Assembly: GCA_018907035.1 (NCBI GenBank)
Contig: JACCIC010000178.1
Location: 1,123,782-1,187,781, forward strand
Reading direction: 5' to 3'
DNA length: 64,000 bases
Source: Sycobia sp. Sy_11
Taxonomy: Eukaryota; Arthropoda; Insecta; Hymenoptera; Epichrysomallidae
Shown here: positions 33,798 to 45,218 of the stretch, one piece after another
Layout of the letters: every line of letters starts with the position of its first letter
Numbering within the stretch: the first letter of the stretch is position 1
Notes under the pieces: generated by a model
What the model saw: the letters and a program-made list of their open reading frames with translations, nothing else
What the model was told of the DNA's origin: nothing
Databases searched by the model: none
Translations under genes and position numbers: made by a program

Positions 33798-34903
33798 TCG
33801 TCGCTTTTGCATAAAAGAGCAATATTATCAATTATCTGCTTAAAAAATATGCTATTGGGATACTAACATTTTGGTTAAATTTCAGTTCGTATTACTACGA
33901 AGAAAATTTACCGTATTTAATTGAAAAAACGGAAATATACGATATATATATATATATATATATATTGTATGTATATTATATTGTACATATTATATATACA
34001 CATTTTAAATACGGTTTCTACTAAGAAATATTGTACGGGCGGTAGATTACGATATCCCATTGCTTAACGACGATTTCTATAGGCAGTTGTATGTTCAGAT
34101 GATAGAATGCAATATCCAGGTATCTCTGAGTGATTTCTAGAGGGAATATTGTCTTTAATTGATAGAAAACGAGATCCAGGTACGAGGAAATCAACTTCTA
34201 TGGGAAGATTCGTGTTGGGACAGTAAAATACGATATCTAGATCTTTCCAAACGACTTCTATGAGGAGTATTGTGTTCAGTCTTTCGGAAGCGATGCTAGC
34301 TTTCTCGGGACGACTTCTACGGGGAGTATCGTGTTTAGTTGGTAGAAAACGATGTTGAGGTATCTCGGGACAACTTCTACGGGGAGTTTCATGGTCGGAT
34401 CAAAGAATGCGATTTCCAGGTGTTATGGAACGACTTCTACAGGGAGTTTCATATTTAGACGGTAAAAGATGATGTTCAGGTATATTGAGACGATTTCTAC
34501 GGGGAGTATCGTGTTTAGTTGATAGAAAATGATATTCAGGTATGTCGGGACAACTTATACGGGGAGTTTCGTGTTCGGATGATAGAATGCGATTTCCAGG
34601 TGTTTTTGAACGACTTCTACGGGAAATTTCGTGTTAGTTGGTGGGAAACAATGTCCATGTATGTCAGTACGACGTTTATGAAAATATTCGTATGCTATCA
34701 TTCGAACACGCACACTCCCAGTAAGAGTCGTCCCTGTATACCTGGAAATTGTATTCTACCTCCCCAACAAAACTTTCTATAATAATCGTCCCCAGACATT
34801 TCCTATAGTCCAAATATGATACTCTCTGTAAACGTCGTCTCGAGACACTTGGACATCTTTTTGTACCGCTTGAACTTGAAAGTACACTTTTCTCCATTTA
34901 ATA

Positions 34904-34937
<34 letters not shown>

Positions 34938-35147
34938 ATAAAATGGTCGGCAAAATATCAACTTTTTGAAGTGGACGCGACATTGAAGCAGCTTTTTATA
35001 CAGAAGCGATGATAGGTAAATTACGGTCAATTATTTATAGAAATATAGATTTGTATACATCGAGTAATTTTTACTTAGATATTATTGATTTATTTATGAA
35101 ATCGATTAAATTATTATCTCGGGCGAAAACGAGACGGGGGATGCTAG
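33798..35147 (+). mobile_element. Helitron-like element copy 2 (5' truncated)
   Basis: From TCGTCGCTTTTGCATAAAAG to CTAG at 35144-35147 it matches 48697-49956 throughout: leader, (TA)n, minisatellite, second (TA)n, TAAAATGGTCGGCAAAATAT, and the terminal hairpin TCTCG-GGCGAAAA-CGAGA followed by CGGGGGATG and CTAG. The next base is T of a (TA)n tract. It lacks the (ATATC)n 5' module. No Rep/helicase gene is present, so it is non-autonomous. Confidence 0.7.
34035..34875. repeat. 60-bp minisatellite array, locus 2, with orientation switch near 34695
   Basis: About eleven units with core ACGACTTCTACGGGGAGTTT run to about 34690. From about 34695 the units are reversed (TTCGAACACGCACACTCCCA, then CCAACAAAACTTTC). 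The reversal gives head-to-head arms of unequal length. The same switch occurs in locus 3. Confidence 0.85.
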
Positions 35148-35148
35148 T

Positions 35149-35240
35149 ATATATATATATTGTGATGCAATGAAAATTTATTAGATTTTATCTTATCTAT
35201 TTATTCGCGCACACAACTTTTCTTAAATTTATCCTACTCA
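35149..35240. repeat. (TA)n tract next to Helitron-like 3' end
   Basis: A short (TA)n tract follows the CTAG at 35144-35147, as at the two other 3' termini. Confidence 0.6.
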
Positions 35241-35241
35241 C

Positions 35242-35270
35242 CTGTGTCTCTCTGAGGAGGTACCGTCAGC
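35242..35270 (-). other. Candidate 29-nt microexon
   Basis: On the minus strand, TCTTTTTCAG precedes GCTGACGGTACCTCCTCAGA..., and CACAG|GTGAGTAGG follows: a strong acceptor and a consensus donor 29 nt apart. It would be spliced to the GC-rich exon ending at 35396 (AGAGTAG|GTGCGT) across a 125-bp intron. It could be 5' UTR of the DHX30-like gene or of another transcript. Confidence 0.35.
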
Positions 35271-35395
35271 CTGAAAAAGAGAATTCGGAAACAAAGTACA
35301 TTTTTCGCGCTGTACGACCAGAATTTTTTTTTAAACACAATTAATTTTGTACACTGTAGTTTCCGCATTTACATTCAATAACCCCGACTACGCAC

Positions 35396-35965
35396 CTACT
35401 CTGCTCCCGGTCCGCGTACCCGGTGCGGCCCGACCGCGATCCGCGACCCGGCGCACTCGCCCTAGGGGGGGGGGGTAAGGGGGCGGGAAGAAAAGGAAAG
35501 GGATCCGGGTCACCGAATATACGCGCGGTAAAGTACCGAGCTCAGCCGCAGAGCTCGTCGCCGCGCGAGGCACATGTACAATGGCAATGCTGGGGGGGGG
35601 TCGATGACGGGTCCTTGTGTCGGAAGGTGCGCCCCTTGAGCGGCCACCGTCCATGTACGGGCCGTTCTTCTTTTCCGAGTCCACGTAAGTAGCTCGTCGT
35701 TGCCGATGTCTCCGTCGATCCGTAGCCGACACCCGGACTCCTTTCTCCTTTCTTTCTGCTGTCTCTCTCTCTCTCTTGGAGCTCACTCTATTTCTCTCCT
35801 TTTCTCTCTATCGCTCTCTTCGGAACTTGCTCTTCGGCGGCTGACAACGGAGTGTCCCGCGCATCTCGCAGTTCACTGGGGAAGAAGGACGGGACAAGGG
35901 GGGAGGTATGGTGGCGGCCGGCGACGGCCGACCGCGATCGGGATGTACCGAACACGGCCCTCGCA
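35396..35965 (-). promoter_or_regulatory. GC-rich block: probable promoter and first exon
   Basis: Base composition is strongly GC and CpG rich (for example CGGTGCGGCCCGACCGCGAT), the sharpest such island on this side of the window, with G- and C-runs and (CT)n pyrimidine tracts. A minus-strand donor ends it at 35396. A plus-strand donor-like CCACGTAAGTAG lies at 35672. Long open frames here on both strands reflect GC content, not recognised proteins. A bidirectional promoter for the minus-strand helicase and an unknown plus-strand transcript is possible. Confidence 0.4.
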
Positions 35966-36840
35966 CGCAACAATAAAAAATTTTTTTTTTATTTTTCTCA
36001 TTTTGAATAATCAAAAAAAAAGTACTACTTATGATCACGATACGGTTAATTTACAATTGGTGTCAGAACAACATAACTCTGTCAAATTTTGATCAGCCGT
36101 TGCAGGGGCAGTGTGGCCATAACGATCTGACAAAAAACTTTGCATTTACAACCAAAGTACGCTTTACAGCATTGATGCTTACATGCTAATTTCCTACGGT
36201 TTGCTCTTTGATAAACAAGTACTATTTAACTTAAACTTTTTTTTCCTTACGTTATAATTCCCCTTTTCCTTGCAAAAGAAAAAAATAATAATTTTTATCA
36301 GATTTTTAATCAACATATTAATACCATAATGAGAGTAGCGTTAATTTAATACTAATGAACTAAAAACAATAATAACGAGTTTATCACCCACCACTTGAAT
36401 TAGCTTATGAACTATGTATAACAATTATAAATTATTCTAATTATTGTTTTCGAATGGTTCAAATGTCGCTCAAATCACTCAAATTACAAAATCAATTCAT
36501 TTCCATTGCAAATCGATTCACTCAAAAAAAAAATATAAGTTCTGTTTGTATACTTACTTTTAATTCAATGAAGAACAAGAGTTAATGTTAGGAATGTATA
36601 TTCGTGAGGGGAAAGATAAATAATTTAACAATAATTTGATTATAGTGATTTTACATTTCTTATAGGAAAGGCATAAAAAACCTCCACTCGGTGAGTGGAG
36701 GAAAAAGCCACTAACTTTATAATTACAAGCCAAAGTTTAAAAGGTAAAAAATATAATTTTTTTTATACCGAACAAAGAATAACGGAATTCTACAAGTGGT
36801 CACAACAATCGCTAGCGCTCTTACCACACAAATATCCTTA
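35966..36840. other. AT-rich intergenic sequence with one strong hairpin
   Basis: No gene recognised. At 36681-36701, CCTCCACTC-GGT-GAGTGGAGG forms a perfect 9-bp stem with a 3-nt loop, preceded by six A and followed by five A. Its role is unknown. Confidence 0.4.
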
Positions 36841-36859
36841 TCATAAAATAGCATACAGG

Positions 36860-37080
36860 AGGTGAAGCCTAAGACATGAGGATCCTTCCGCAGTGCTTCC
36901 TCGGCTACCTGACAGCCCCAACGTCTTGGGAACGGGAACAGCCCTTGCTGTCAACGGCAGCTAATGGGCGCAGACGCCGCTTGGGAAGGTCCTATGAATC
37001 CAGTACAGGGGCTGATCTCACCAAGACCTCAATACCTTGGTCACGAAGTGATAACCGATGCTGAATCGCACGGGATCTGA
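36860..37080 (+). pseudogene. Unclassified coding-like fragment
   Basis: Balanced composition in an AT-rich setting. The frame from 36876 reads MRILPQCFLGYLTAPTSWER and TAANGRRRRLGRSYESSTGA before a stop at 37062. An overlapping frame is also open. It resembles repeat-associated peptides of retroelement tails, but no domain could be named. Confidence 0.25.
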
Positions 37081-38685
37081 TCAATGAAAATCAGTCAAGC
37101 TACACACAAACTTTCTCGTGCTATGCACTAACTCACACACTTATTAACACACAACTTGAACAAACTGAAGGACGGAAAACAATTAAAGAAAAGAAGCGAG
37201 ATCCGAACAGTCGAAACGACAAAGCAGTAATGCCTTACCGATCTCTCTCATAAGCATCGAGCGCTCGGAATCATAGGAGAGGGAGAGGGATGTTTATAAC
37301 GGACAAGCCGAAGGGCGTACGACGGTCCTTTTATGATACGGGAGAGACTATATATATATTTATTTATAGAGAACTATAAGCGAAGAGGCCAGTGAGTCGC
37401 ACAGTTCGGCCAGATTTCCATTTCTTCATCCGTCTTCACTGGCCCTCACTCTTTACTCTCTCTCTCTCTCTCTCTCCCGCGCGCTCTCTTTCTCTCTTTC
37501 TCTGTCTCTAGTTGCGGCCTGTCTGGCATCTGTGAGAGCCAAACAAGTTCATTCAAATTATAACTCGAATTGTCCAAGTACAAACTTAAATTATTGTTTT
37601 CACAATCTCCAACCATGAGTAGATATGAGGCCAGTCTCAACTTAATAATTTTTTTTTTGTACCGCATTTTCCAGGTAACTTATTTTTTAACACTCTAGGC
37701 TACTTTACATACTAAAATTTCCAATACAATCTTACACGCTAAAATTTCTAATATTAAATACTAAAGTTTTTCTAATGTGATTTTACCTACAACAAAAAAA
37801 TTCATATACAGTCTTACATACTAATTTTTTTTGTTTTTTTTTTCAGAACTCTTACATACCACATTTACATGAGATTTTTAGTAGTAATTCTAATGACTTC
37901 TTAACTAACTCTTTATGATATTACTTAGAGATAATGACATCTCGTATGCCATCCTTTTGTTTTTCCATCACCTTCATTGATCACTAACTGGAGGACTGGT
38001 TAATAATTATACTGGATCACTGTTGTTGTCGTTCATAAATTTTGTTTCATTTCTTCTTTAGCGATATATCCTCAATATCTGGGTCGTCTAATGATTCATC
38101 CCTCTCAGTCTTCTTATTATTATTTGCTTTAATTTCAAACTTATTTACATTGATTGTTTTTTCTCTCTGTTTTTTCCTACATTTGGCATATATTTTTTCT
38201 TTTATTCATCACAATTGTTTTAGATTCACAAAAAAAATTTATCATTATTTATGGTCACTCTTTCAGATATGCTGGTTTTAACTGTATTTTCATTATCACC
38301 TATTAAAATTTCTTTCGGATGCACTGTTTGTATGTATAATATTATCAAAATTATTTATGGTTATTTATCCTTTTACGCCTGGATAACTTTATTACTTTAC
38401 TATCATACTATCACCCAAAAATTTGAAAAAATTACGCCAATTACAAGTTGGCTCGTCACGTTGCGAACTACAGCGCCGCATAGCACCGCCATTTTGTTCG
38501 TTTTTTTAAAATAAAAATTCACTTGAAGTATATTAATAGTGTGTGAACATAATATTAAAATTTTGGAAGTAATAAATGTTTTTGTCTCTTCAAAAAAAAT
38601 TCTTAAAAAACTCATCATTTTTTCGTTTCTAAAGGAGTTTCCCCCCTTTACGATTCATTAATATGTAAGTAGTAGATATTCGTAT
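37081..38685. other. Intergenic DNA with (CT)n tract
   Basis: No gene recognised. A (CT)n tract lies at 37453-37505. AT-rich short frames at 38042-38514 look non-coding. Confidence 0.35.
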
Positions 38686-38862
<177 letters not shown>

Positions 38863-39384
38863 GATCCGTCTCTCTGCTCTTGACTTGAGAAATGATTATA
38901 AAATTTCTTAATCTTTCATATAAAGTCTTATTGAACATGTAATTTTTTTTTTAAATCTACTGTTATTCATTTTATATCTCATAAATATATATTTATTATA
39001 TATATTTATGGCAAAGCTAAGAGAACGTAATAATCTCCTGAAAGGTTTTAAAAGTATAATATTTCTTTCAAATTCAATAAGAAAATGTAATAATAATAAT
39101 TAATATTTAATATTTTTAACATTTAACTTACATTATGTTTAAAATATATACGATTGATTAGGTATATTTAGAAATTAAAACAGTGAGCTGAGATTACATA
39201 CATTTGGCAGTGGCCCATATTTGTTCAGTATATAATAATTACAGAAAACAGACTGATCGCATCCATAATCAATATAAACATTAAGTATTTTCCTTAGTGT
39301 TTTCTCATTTTCTAAAATGTCCAAAATTTGTATAGAAAGTCTATATATATGTTAGATTATTTTAGCCTTCTATAAATAATTAAA
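38863..39384. other. AT-rich spacer before the copia LTR
   Basis: No gene or repeat was recognised other than TA-rich tracts. Confidence 0.35.
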
Positions 39385-39725
39385 CCAAAAATACTTCAAA
39401 CTAAATATTGGATCGTATCGTAAAAGGATGTAAATATATGAGTCCACTGGGTCTTATTACGATCTGCGTCTTTGCTACCCTGCGTGGCAAATGATTTATG
39501 AGTTTATTATTTAGATGCCTGATATTTTTCTATAGGTTTTAAGCTTCTCACTAAGGCTTGCAGAGTTTTCAATTTCGAGTGCTGTAGTTAATTTTTCGTC
39601 GTGCTTTCAATTAAACAGACGTCTTTTCTTTCCGCATTTGAAATAAAGTTCATATTAAAAGATTATTTCGTGTATATTTATTTTAACATTCCACCTACTT
39701 TACTACTATATTTAATAAAACTTCA
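39385..39725 (+). repeat. Ty1/copia LTR (5')
   Basis: Matches 44777-45108 over about 335 bp with moderate divergence (CTTTGCTACCCTGCGTGGCA, GATGCCTGATATTTTTCTAT, CGGGTTTTAAGC-like stretches). It ends before ATAGGTTATCGGCCTAG, a primer site like the copia site for the anticodon arm of initiator tRNA-Met. Confidence 0.8.
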
Positions 39726-39745
39726 ATAGGTTATCGGCCTAGATT
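39726..39745 (+). other. copia primer-binding site
   Basis: GGTTATCGGCCTAG corresponds to the half-tRNA initiator-Met primer site of copia elements, with one or two mismatches. It is repeated after the second LTR as GGTTATCGGCCCAG. Confidence 0.6.
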
Positions 39746-40935
39746 TCGTGAGTAAACGTTCCGTGATTTTGTGGATAGTGTAATCTAGTAATAAAATAAA
39801 ACTGTGTCAAATACACAACAAAAAAAGTTTTTTCTAGTAAGTGAAGTCTAAAAATGCAGTCTGTTATAACAAAAAGGAATATTAAACATTCTAACGGTGA
39901 AAAATATAGTGTGTGGAAGTTTAGTATCCGCTCTCTTCTATCTGAACTTGATCTATTATATGTACTTGATGAGTAAGTTTCCTGCAGTAACGGCAGAAAA
40001 GCGGAAAAAGTCTGAAGACATTGCAAAAGGTCTAATCGTGGAATATCTTTGAGATTGTTTTCTCGGTTTTGCAAAAACCAATGATACGACAAAAACAGTT
40101 TTGCAGTCTTGATATGGTTTTCCAATATGGCAGAGATAATCACCTCATAAAGGATCGCAGATTCTATAAGAAAAATCAACAGCTATATTCAGGAGATAAT
40201 AAAACTTGACAGTTGTACTTAAAGGAGGTATCCTGAATATTACCAGCAAGGAAGGATTAAAGGTATTCTGCAGGATGTCTTATATTTTTCGGACGTGCCG
40301 CAAAATTTACTATCTGTCAGCAAGATGCAGAAAGCACAGATGAGTTTTCACTTCAATCCAAATAGGGTTGATGTTACTAAAAATGATAAAATAATTTTTT
40401 TCGGTAAGCCCATAAATAATTTGATTCATATAGAATTCATTATTAATAAATTATATAATAAAAAGGCTCTAATGCGATAAACAGTAATTATGGTTGATGG
40501 CATCAAAGACTTGGATATATGGGCAAATCGAAATTTATTGAAATGAAAAATAATAAGATGGTCGATGGTATTAAATTCATTGATAATATTCTACTAAATT
40601 ATTATATTTGAAAAGCTTGTATTTTTGGCAAACAAACAAGATTATCTTTTCAGAAAAGCAAAAATAAAAATCATACACAAGACCACTTTTTATTATTCAT
40701 TCAGATGTTTGCGGACCAATCACTCCTCCGACCATAGATGGTAAAAATTATTTTGTATTGTTTGTAGATGAATTAACGCAGTATAGCGTTACATATTTAA
40801 TAGCATTCAAGTCAGATGTATTTTCTGTTTTGAAAGACTTTATAAAAAAGTCAAACTTATTTTAATTTAAAAATAGTAAATTTATATTGTGATTATGGTG
40901 GAATGTATTTATCGAATGAAATGAAGGACTATTGC

Positions 40936-40949
40936 AAATATAATGAAAT
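40936..40949. repeat. 14-bp target duplication of the Penelope-like insertion (left)
   Basis: AAATATAATGAAAT in the copia integrase, repeated at 43187-43200. It marks the insertion limits. Confidence 0.75.
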
Positions 40950-41099
40950 CAAATTGATTGATTTCTCACTAAACACTTGATGAAACATTGTTAATATTTT
41001 AATTATAATTTATATGTATTTATACAAATGAAATATAAAACACTTGGTTAGTTCCACTATGATTTTATGAAAATCTTACAGCTGTTTCGGCTATAATGC

Positions 41100-41939
41100 C
41101 ATTTTCAAAGAATGTTACAAAATGAGTTAATATTGTATAAGGCGACGAATATATATGAGTATAAGTAACGGTAAATTTTACAATAGATTGAGATGGGCGA
41201 TCGGAGGTAGGAGGTTGGGAATAACGGAGGGAAAAACCGAGAAGTTACAAACTTATCGCAACACGCAATAACGGTCTGATTTGGAAGTTTGTCATATTAT
41301 TTGTTACGTTATGACCTTTATGAATTGCTTTGGATATGTCTATTGTTTCTAAGTTATTTAATTTTTTACCTTTATTAACGTGGTATACCAATTTAACGCT
41401 ATTCTCATCAATTTAATGATTATTAGTTAAACAATGTTCAGCTATTCCTGTTATAGAGTTGTTATGTTTTACAGATTTAACATGTTCATTAAGACGTATA
41501 GCTAAAGAATGCTCAGTCTGTCCTATATAAATTGCGTCACAATCTGGGCACGAAAGTTGATATACGCCGTTTTTATTTTATATTTGTTATTAACTAATAA
41601 GCGTTTAAGATTAATTTTGATGACATTAATCGTTTTAATATCGAGTTTCTTTAAAATATCACAAATTTTGTCACTAATAAAAGGTATGTAATTAATTAAG
41701 AAATAACAATTATTTTTTTTATCTAAACCAGCATAAAAATATTTTATCAAGCGCTTATGATTTTTACTGACCACCAAAATGTCAATTATAGAATCATTAT
41801 AACCGTTATATACAGCTAAAGCTTTGAGAGAGTTTAATTCATTTAAGTAACATTTTTTGTTTAAAGGTATGGACAAGAGTCTGTGAATAAATGGATGAAA
41901 TGAACTTAATTTAATACTAAAAGACTGATTGGAATTCAC
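41100..41939 (-). pseudogene. Penelope-like RT thumb and GIY-YIG endonuclease, left arm
   Basis: Minus-strand frame from 41939: FSIKLSSFHPFIHRLLSIPL (end of the reverse transcriptase), YNGYNDSIIDILV, NYIPFISDKICDILKKLDIK and LKRLLVNNKYKIKTA. After a break, YIGQTEHSLAIRLNEH follows near 41470-41525, the GIY-YIG endonuclease motif. The first conserved GIY-like strand is damaged compared with the right arm (GVYQFSC there). Confidence 0.7.
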
Positions 41940-41950
41940 ATCATCAACAC

Positions 41951-43080
41951 TTGCATCAAAGAAAAAAATACAATTTGAACACTAAGAAAACGTATGTTAA
42001 TAATAGTAAGTTAAACAATAGTTTCCCTGATTTGGGTTATAAAAATACTAATAATAATAACAATGACAATAGTCAAATTAACGAGAATTATAAGAACAAA
42101 TTTGAGAATCGTGTAATGAATTTTTCTAACGTTAACTTTTCTAGAAAAAATAACACTCTTAAATAAAGGTTTAAAGTATAGCCCTCATTACAATTTTGAT
42201 AAAGACCTTTGTAACCTAATAGTAAATAGTTATTTAGCTCTAAATTCATTAGACCGTAGAAATGATAACAATAATTATATTTTTTCGAAAGCTAAAAAGC
42301 ATTCTTTTAACTTAGCCGAAACTATTATTTCCAATAAAAAACTATACAGAATAATAATAATTATAGCGGATAAAAGTAACTCTATTACAATTTTAAATAA
42401 AAAAGATTATATTGAAAGGATCTTTTCCTTAATCAATAACGATAACTTCACTTGCGTTGAAAAGGATCCTACTAATAGATTAATTACATACCTTTTATTA
42501 GTCACAAAATTTGTGATATTTTAAAGAAACTCGATATTAAAACGATTAATGTCAACAAAATTAATCTGAAACGCTTATTAGTTAATAACAAAGATAAAAT
42601 AAATACTTCTCAAAAAAACGGCGTATATCAATTTTCGTGCACAGATTGTGACGCAACTTATATAGGACACACTGGGCGTTCTTTAGCTATACGTCTTAAT
42701 GAACATATTAAATCTGTAAAACATAACAACCCTACCACAGGAATAGCTGAACATTGTTAAACTAATAATCATTAAATTGATGAGAATAGCGTTAAATTGG
42801 TACACCACGTTAATAAAGGTAAAGGACTAGATAAATTAGAAACAATAGAAATATCTAGAGTGATTCATAAAGGTCATAACGTAACAAATGATATGGTAAA
42901 CTTCCAAATCAATCCGTTATTGCGTGTTGCAACAAGTTTGCAACTTCTCTGTTTTTCCCTCCGTTATCCCCCATCACTACCTCCGATCGCCCATCTCGAT
43001 CTATTGTACAATTTACCGTTACTTATATTTTATATATTCGTCGCCTTATACAATATTAACTCATTTTGTAACATTCTTTG
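41951..43080 (+). pseudogene. Penelope-like N-terminus fused to GIY-YIG, right arm (RT core deleted)
   Basis: A plus-strand Asn/Lys-rich N-terminal stretch at 41951-42166, then LLNKGLKYSPHYNFDKDLCN, and ADKSNSITILNKKDYIERIF near 42365-42430 (start of the reverse transcriptase). Directly after DPTNRLIT the sequence jumps to YIPFISHKICDILKKLDIKT and NGVYQFSCTDCDATYIGHTG, RSLAIRLNEHIKSV (GIY-YIG, 42615-42720). The catalytic RT palm is missing, so the element is non-autonomous. Confidence 0.75.
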
Positions 43081-44776
43081 AAAATGGCATTATAGCCGAA
43101 ACAGCTGTAAGATTTTCATAAAATCATAGTGGAACTAACCAAGTGTTTTATATTTCATTTATATACCTACATATAAATTATACTTTAAATATAATGAAAT
43201 GAGCTATCATTTCACAGTTCCTCATACTCTATTATTAAACAGCGTTTCAGAAAGAATTATTAAAATAATTACTGCAAAAGCATGTAGCTTGATAAGTGGG
43301 GTAAACTGAACAAAGTAATTTGGGGAAACGCAGTTTTAACTGCTATATATTTAATATATCAAAACCCTACTAATGTTTTAAAACAGTATAAAATACCATA
43401 TGAATTATGGTAAGGTAAAAAGCCTAAAGTAAAATATTTAAAAGTTTTCGCTAGTACAATATATGTGCATAATACAATAAGAAAAACAAAATTTTAAATT
43501 TTGAAGATAAATCTTGGGAAGGTATTTTAGTTGGTTACGTTTTAATTTGCTATAAAATATGGGATGTAGAATCAGAAAAATTTATTATAGCAATGGGTGT
43601 GATAGCTGATGAAATAAATTTTTTGAATTCGAGACCAGAAATGGGGCTTGAAGGAATTGTAATAGAAAATTCCAAGAAAACTGATGAACGTGATGTTCGT
43701 AACAAATCAGTAGAGCCTCAAAAATCTGATGATGGAAAATCAGAAAAATTTCTGGAAGGAATTGTTATAGAAAATTTCAAGAAAATTGATGAACGTGATG
43801 TTCGTAACAAATTAGTAGAGACTCAGAAATCTGATGATGGAAAATCAGAAAAAATTTCTGGATGATAAATCTGAGAAAAATGAATCAGAAAACAAGATTT
43901 GAAAATAGGCAGAAATTCAAATGAAAAATTGAACATGTCTAACACATTTATAATAAAAATAGATAATTGCAATCAATCAGAATTTAAAAACTGATAGATA
44001 TAATGCAAAAAAAATAATTACAAATCTAAAAAGGAGTGGTAGAGTCAAAGATAAATTAAGAATTTTTTATGAAGAAATAAATTACGTTTGTGTACACAAT
44101 CGGTAAATTGTGAAATTTCCAATAATTTCAATGATATTCAAAATAATGTCCATCAAGGAAAATAGGAACAAGCAATTCAAGATGAATTAAATTCACATTT
44201 TTTTTAATAAAACTTGGACATAATATCAAAGCCACAAAACAAAAATATTATAGATTGGAAATGGGTATTCGCTATTAAAAATGATGAACACGGAAAGGCA
44301 TCTAAATTGGCACAAAAATGATGAACACGGAAAGCCATCTAAAAGCCATTTAATTGATTATAATGAGACTTTTACTCCTGTAGCAAAAATTACAAGTTTT
44401 AGATTAATTTTAACGTTTGCAAATCAATATAATTTGCTTATTCGCCATATAGATGTAAAAACTGCATTTTTAAATGCTTCATTGCAGGAGGAAATTTAAA
44501 TGAAAATTCCTGAAGGAATTAAATATAAAACAAATCAAGTTTGTAAATTAAATAAAGCTATATATAGATTGAAACAAGCAGTAAGACGTTGGTGTGAAAT
44601 TTTTGATAAAATATTAGTAGAAAATTGTTTTAAAAAAATTCATTAGTTGATCGTTGCATATATATATTTTAAATAAAGGAGAAATGTCTAAGAATATATA
44701 TGTTGTACTCTACGTAGATGACTTAGTAATCTTTACAGACGATATTCAAAGAATTATACTTCTATAAGTAATAAAG

Positions 44777-45108
44777 CAAAAAATACTTGAAACTAAATAT
44801 TGGACCGTATTGTAAAAGGATGTAAACATACGAATCCACTGGATCTTATTACGATCTAGGTCTTTGCTACCCTGCGTGGCAAATGATTTATGAGCTTATT
44901 GTTTAGATGCCTGATATTTTTCTATAGGTTTTAAGCTTCTCACAAAGACTTGCAGAGTTTTCAATTTCGAGTACTGTAGTTAGTCTTGCGTCGTCCTTTC
45001 ATTTGAACAGGATCTTTTCTTTCCTCGTTTGAAATAAAGTTCATATTAAAAGATTATTTTGTGTATATTTATTTTAACATTCCACCTACTATATTTAATA
45101 AAAATTCA
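44777..45108 (+). repeat. Second Ty1/copia LTR, followed by a primer-binding site
   Basis: Homologous to 39385-39725. Unlike a normal 3' LTR, it is followed by ATAGGTTATCGGCCCAG and about 40 more bases of the copia leader (to GTGGATAGTG at 45162), then (TA)n. So it is the 5' LTR of a second, truncated copy, or the product of LTR recombination. Confidence 0.75.
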
Positions 45109-45164
45109 ATAGGTTATCGGCCCAGATTTCGCGAGTAAACTTTCCGTGATTTTGTGGATAGTGA

Positions 45165-45215
<51 letters not shown>
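45165..45215. repeat. (TA)n microsatellite
   Basis: Long TA run between the copia leader and a Helitron-like 5' end. Confidence 0.95.

Positions 45216-45218
<3 letters not shown>

Larger units (their letters stand above)
40950..43186. mobile_element. Penelope-like retroelement with inverted arms, inserted in copia
   Basis: Both ends carry the same sequence in opposite orientation: AAAACACTTGGTTAGTTCCA near 41040 and GGAACTAACCAAGTGTTTTA near 43130, with homology reaching inward for hundreds of bases. The left arm codes on the minus strand, the right arm on the plus strand. Inverted partial copies and variable target duplications are known for Penelope-like elements. Flanking AAATATAATGAAAT repeats support a true insertion. 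Confidence 0.8.
39854..44770 (+). pseudogene. Ty1/copia gag-pol relic, split by a Penelope-like insertion
   Basis: The plus strand starts at 39854 with MQSVITKRNIKHSNGEKYSV and WKFSIRSLLSELDLLYVLDE, the copia gag N-terminus. A gag/protease-linked stretch, VPQNLLSVSKMQKAQMSFHF, is at 40290-40360. Integrase pieces are SDVCGPITPPTIDGKNYFVL and DYGGMYLSNEMKDY (40700-40935), with HTLLLNSVSERIIK and WDVESEKFII beyond the insertion (43200-43600). Reverse transcriptase pieces are YNETFTPVAKITSFRLILTF, HIDVKTAFLNASLQEEI and, frame-shifted, VVLYVDDLVIFTDD (YVDD, near 44710). There are many stops and shifts; RNase H is missing. A repeated peptide block (GIVIEN-KK-DERDVRNK) occurs twice at 43650-43850. 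Non-functional. Confidence 0.85.

Noticed and set aside
34519..35030. Open frames over the minisatellite
   Set aside because: 60-bp units are a multiple of three, so frames stay open by periodicity; no conserved protein, and unit edits break the frame between loci.
35388..35786. 132-codon minus-strand and 89-codon plus-strand open frames in the GC-rich block
   Set aside because: High GC keeps several overlapping frames open; the peptides are low-complexity Arg/Pro rich with no domain.
39739..40179. 146-codon minus-strand frame
   Set aside because: Antisense of the copia leader and gag, which match the family on the plus strand.
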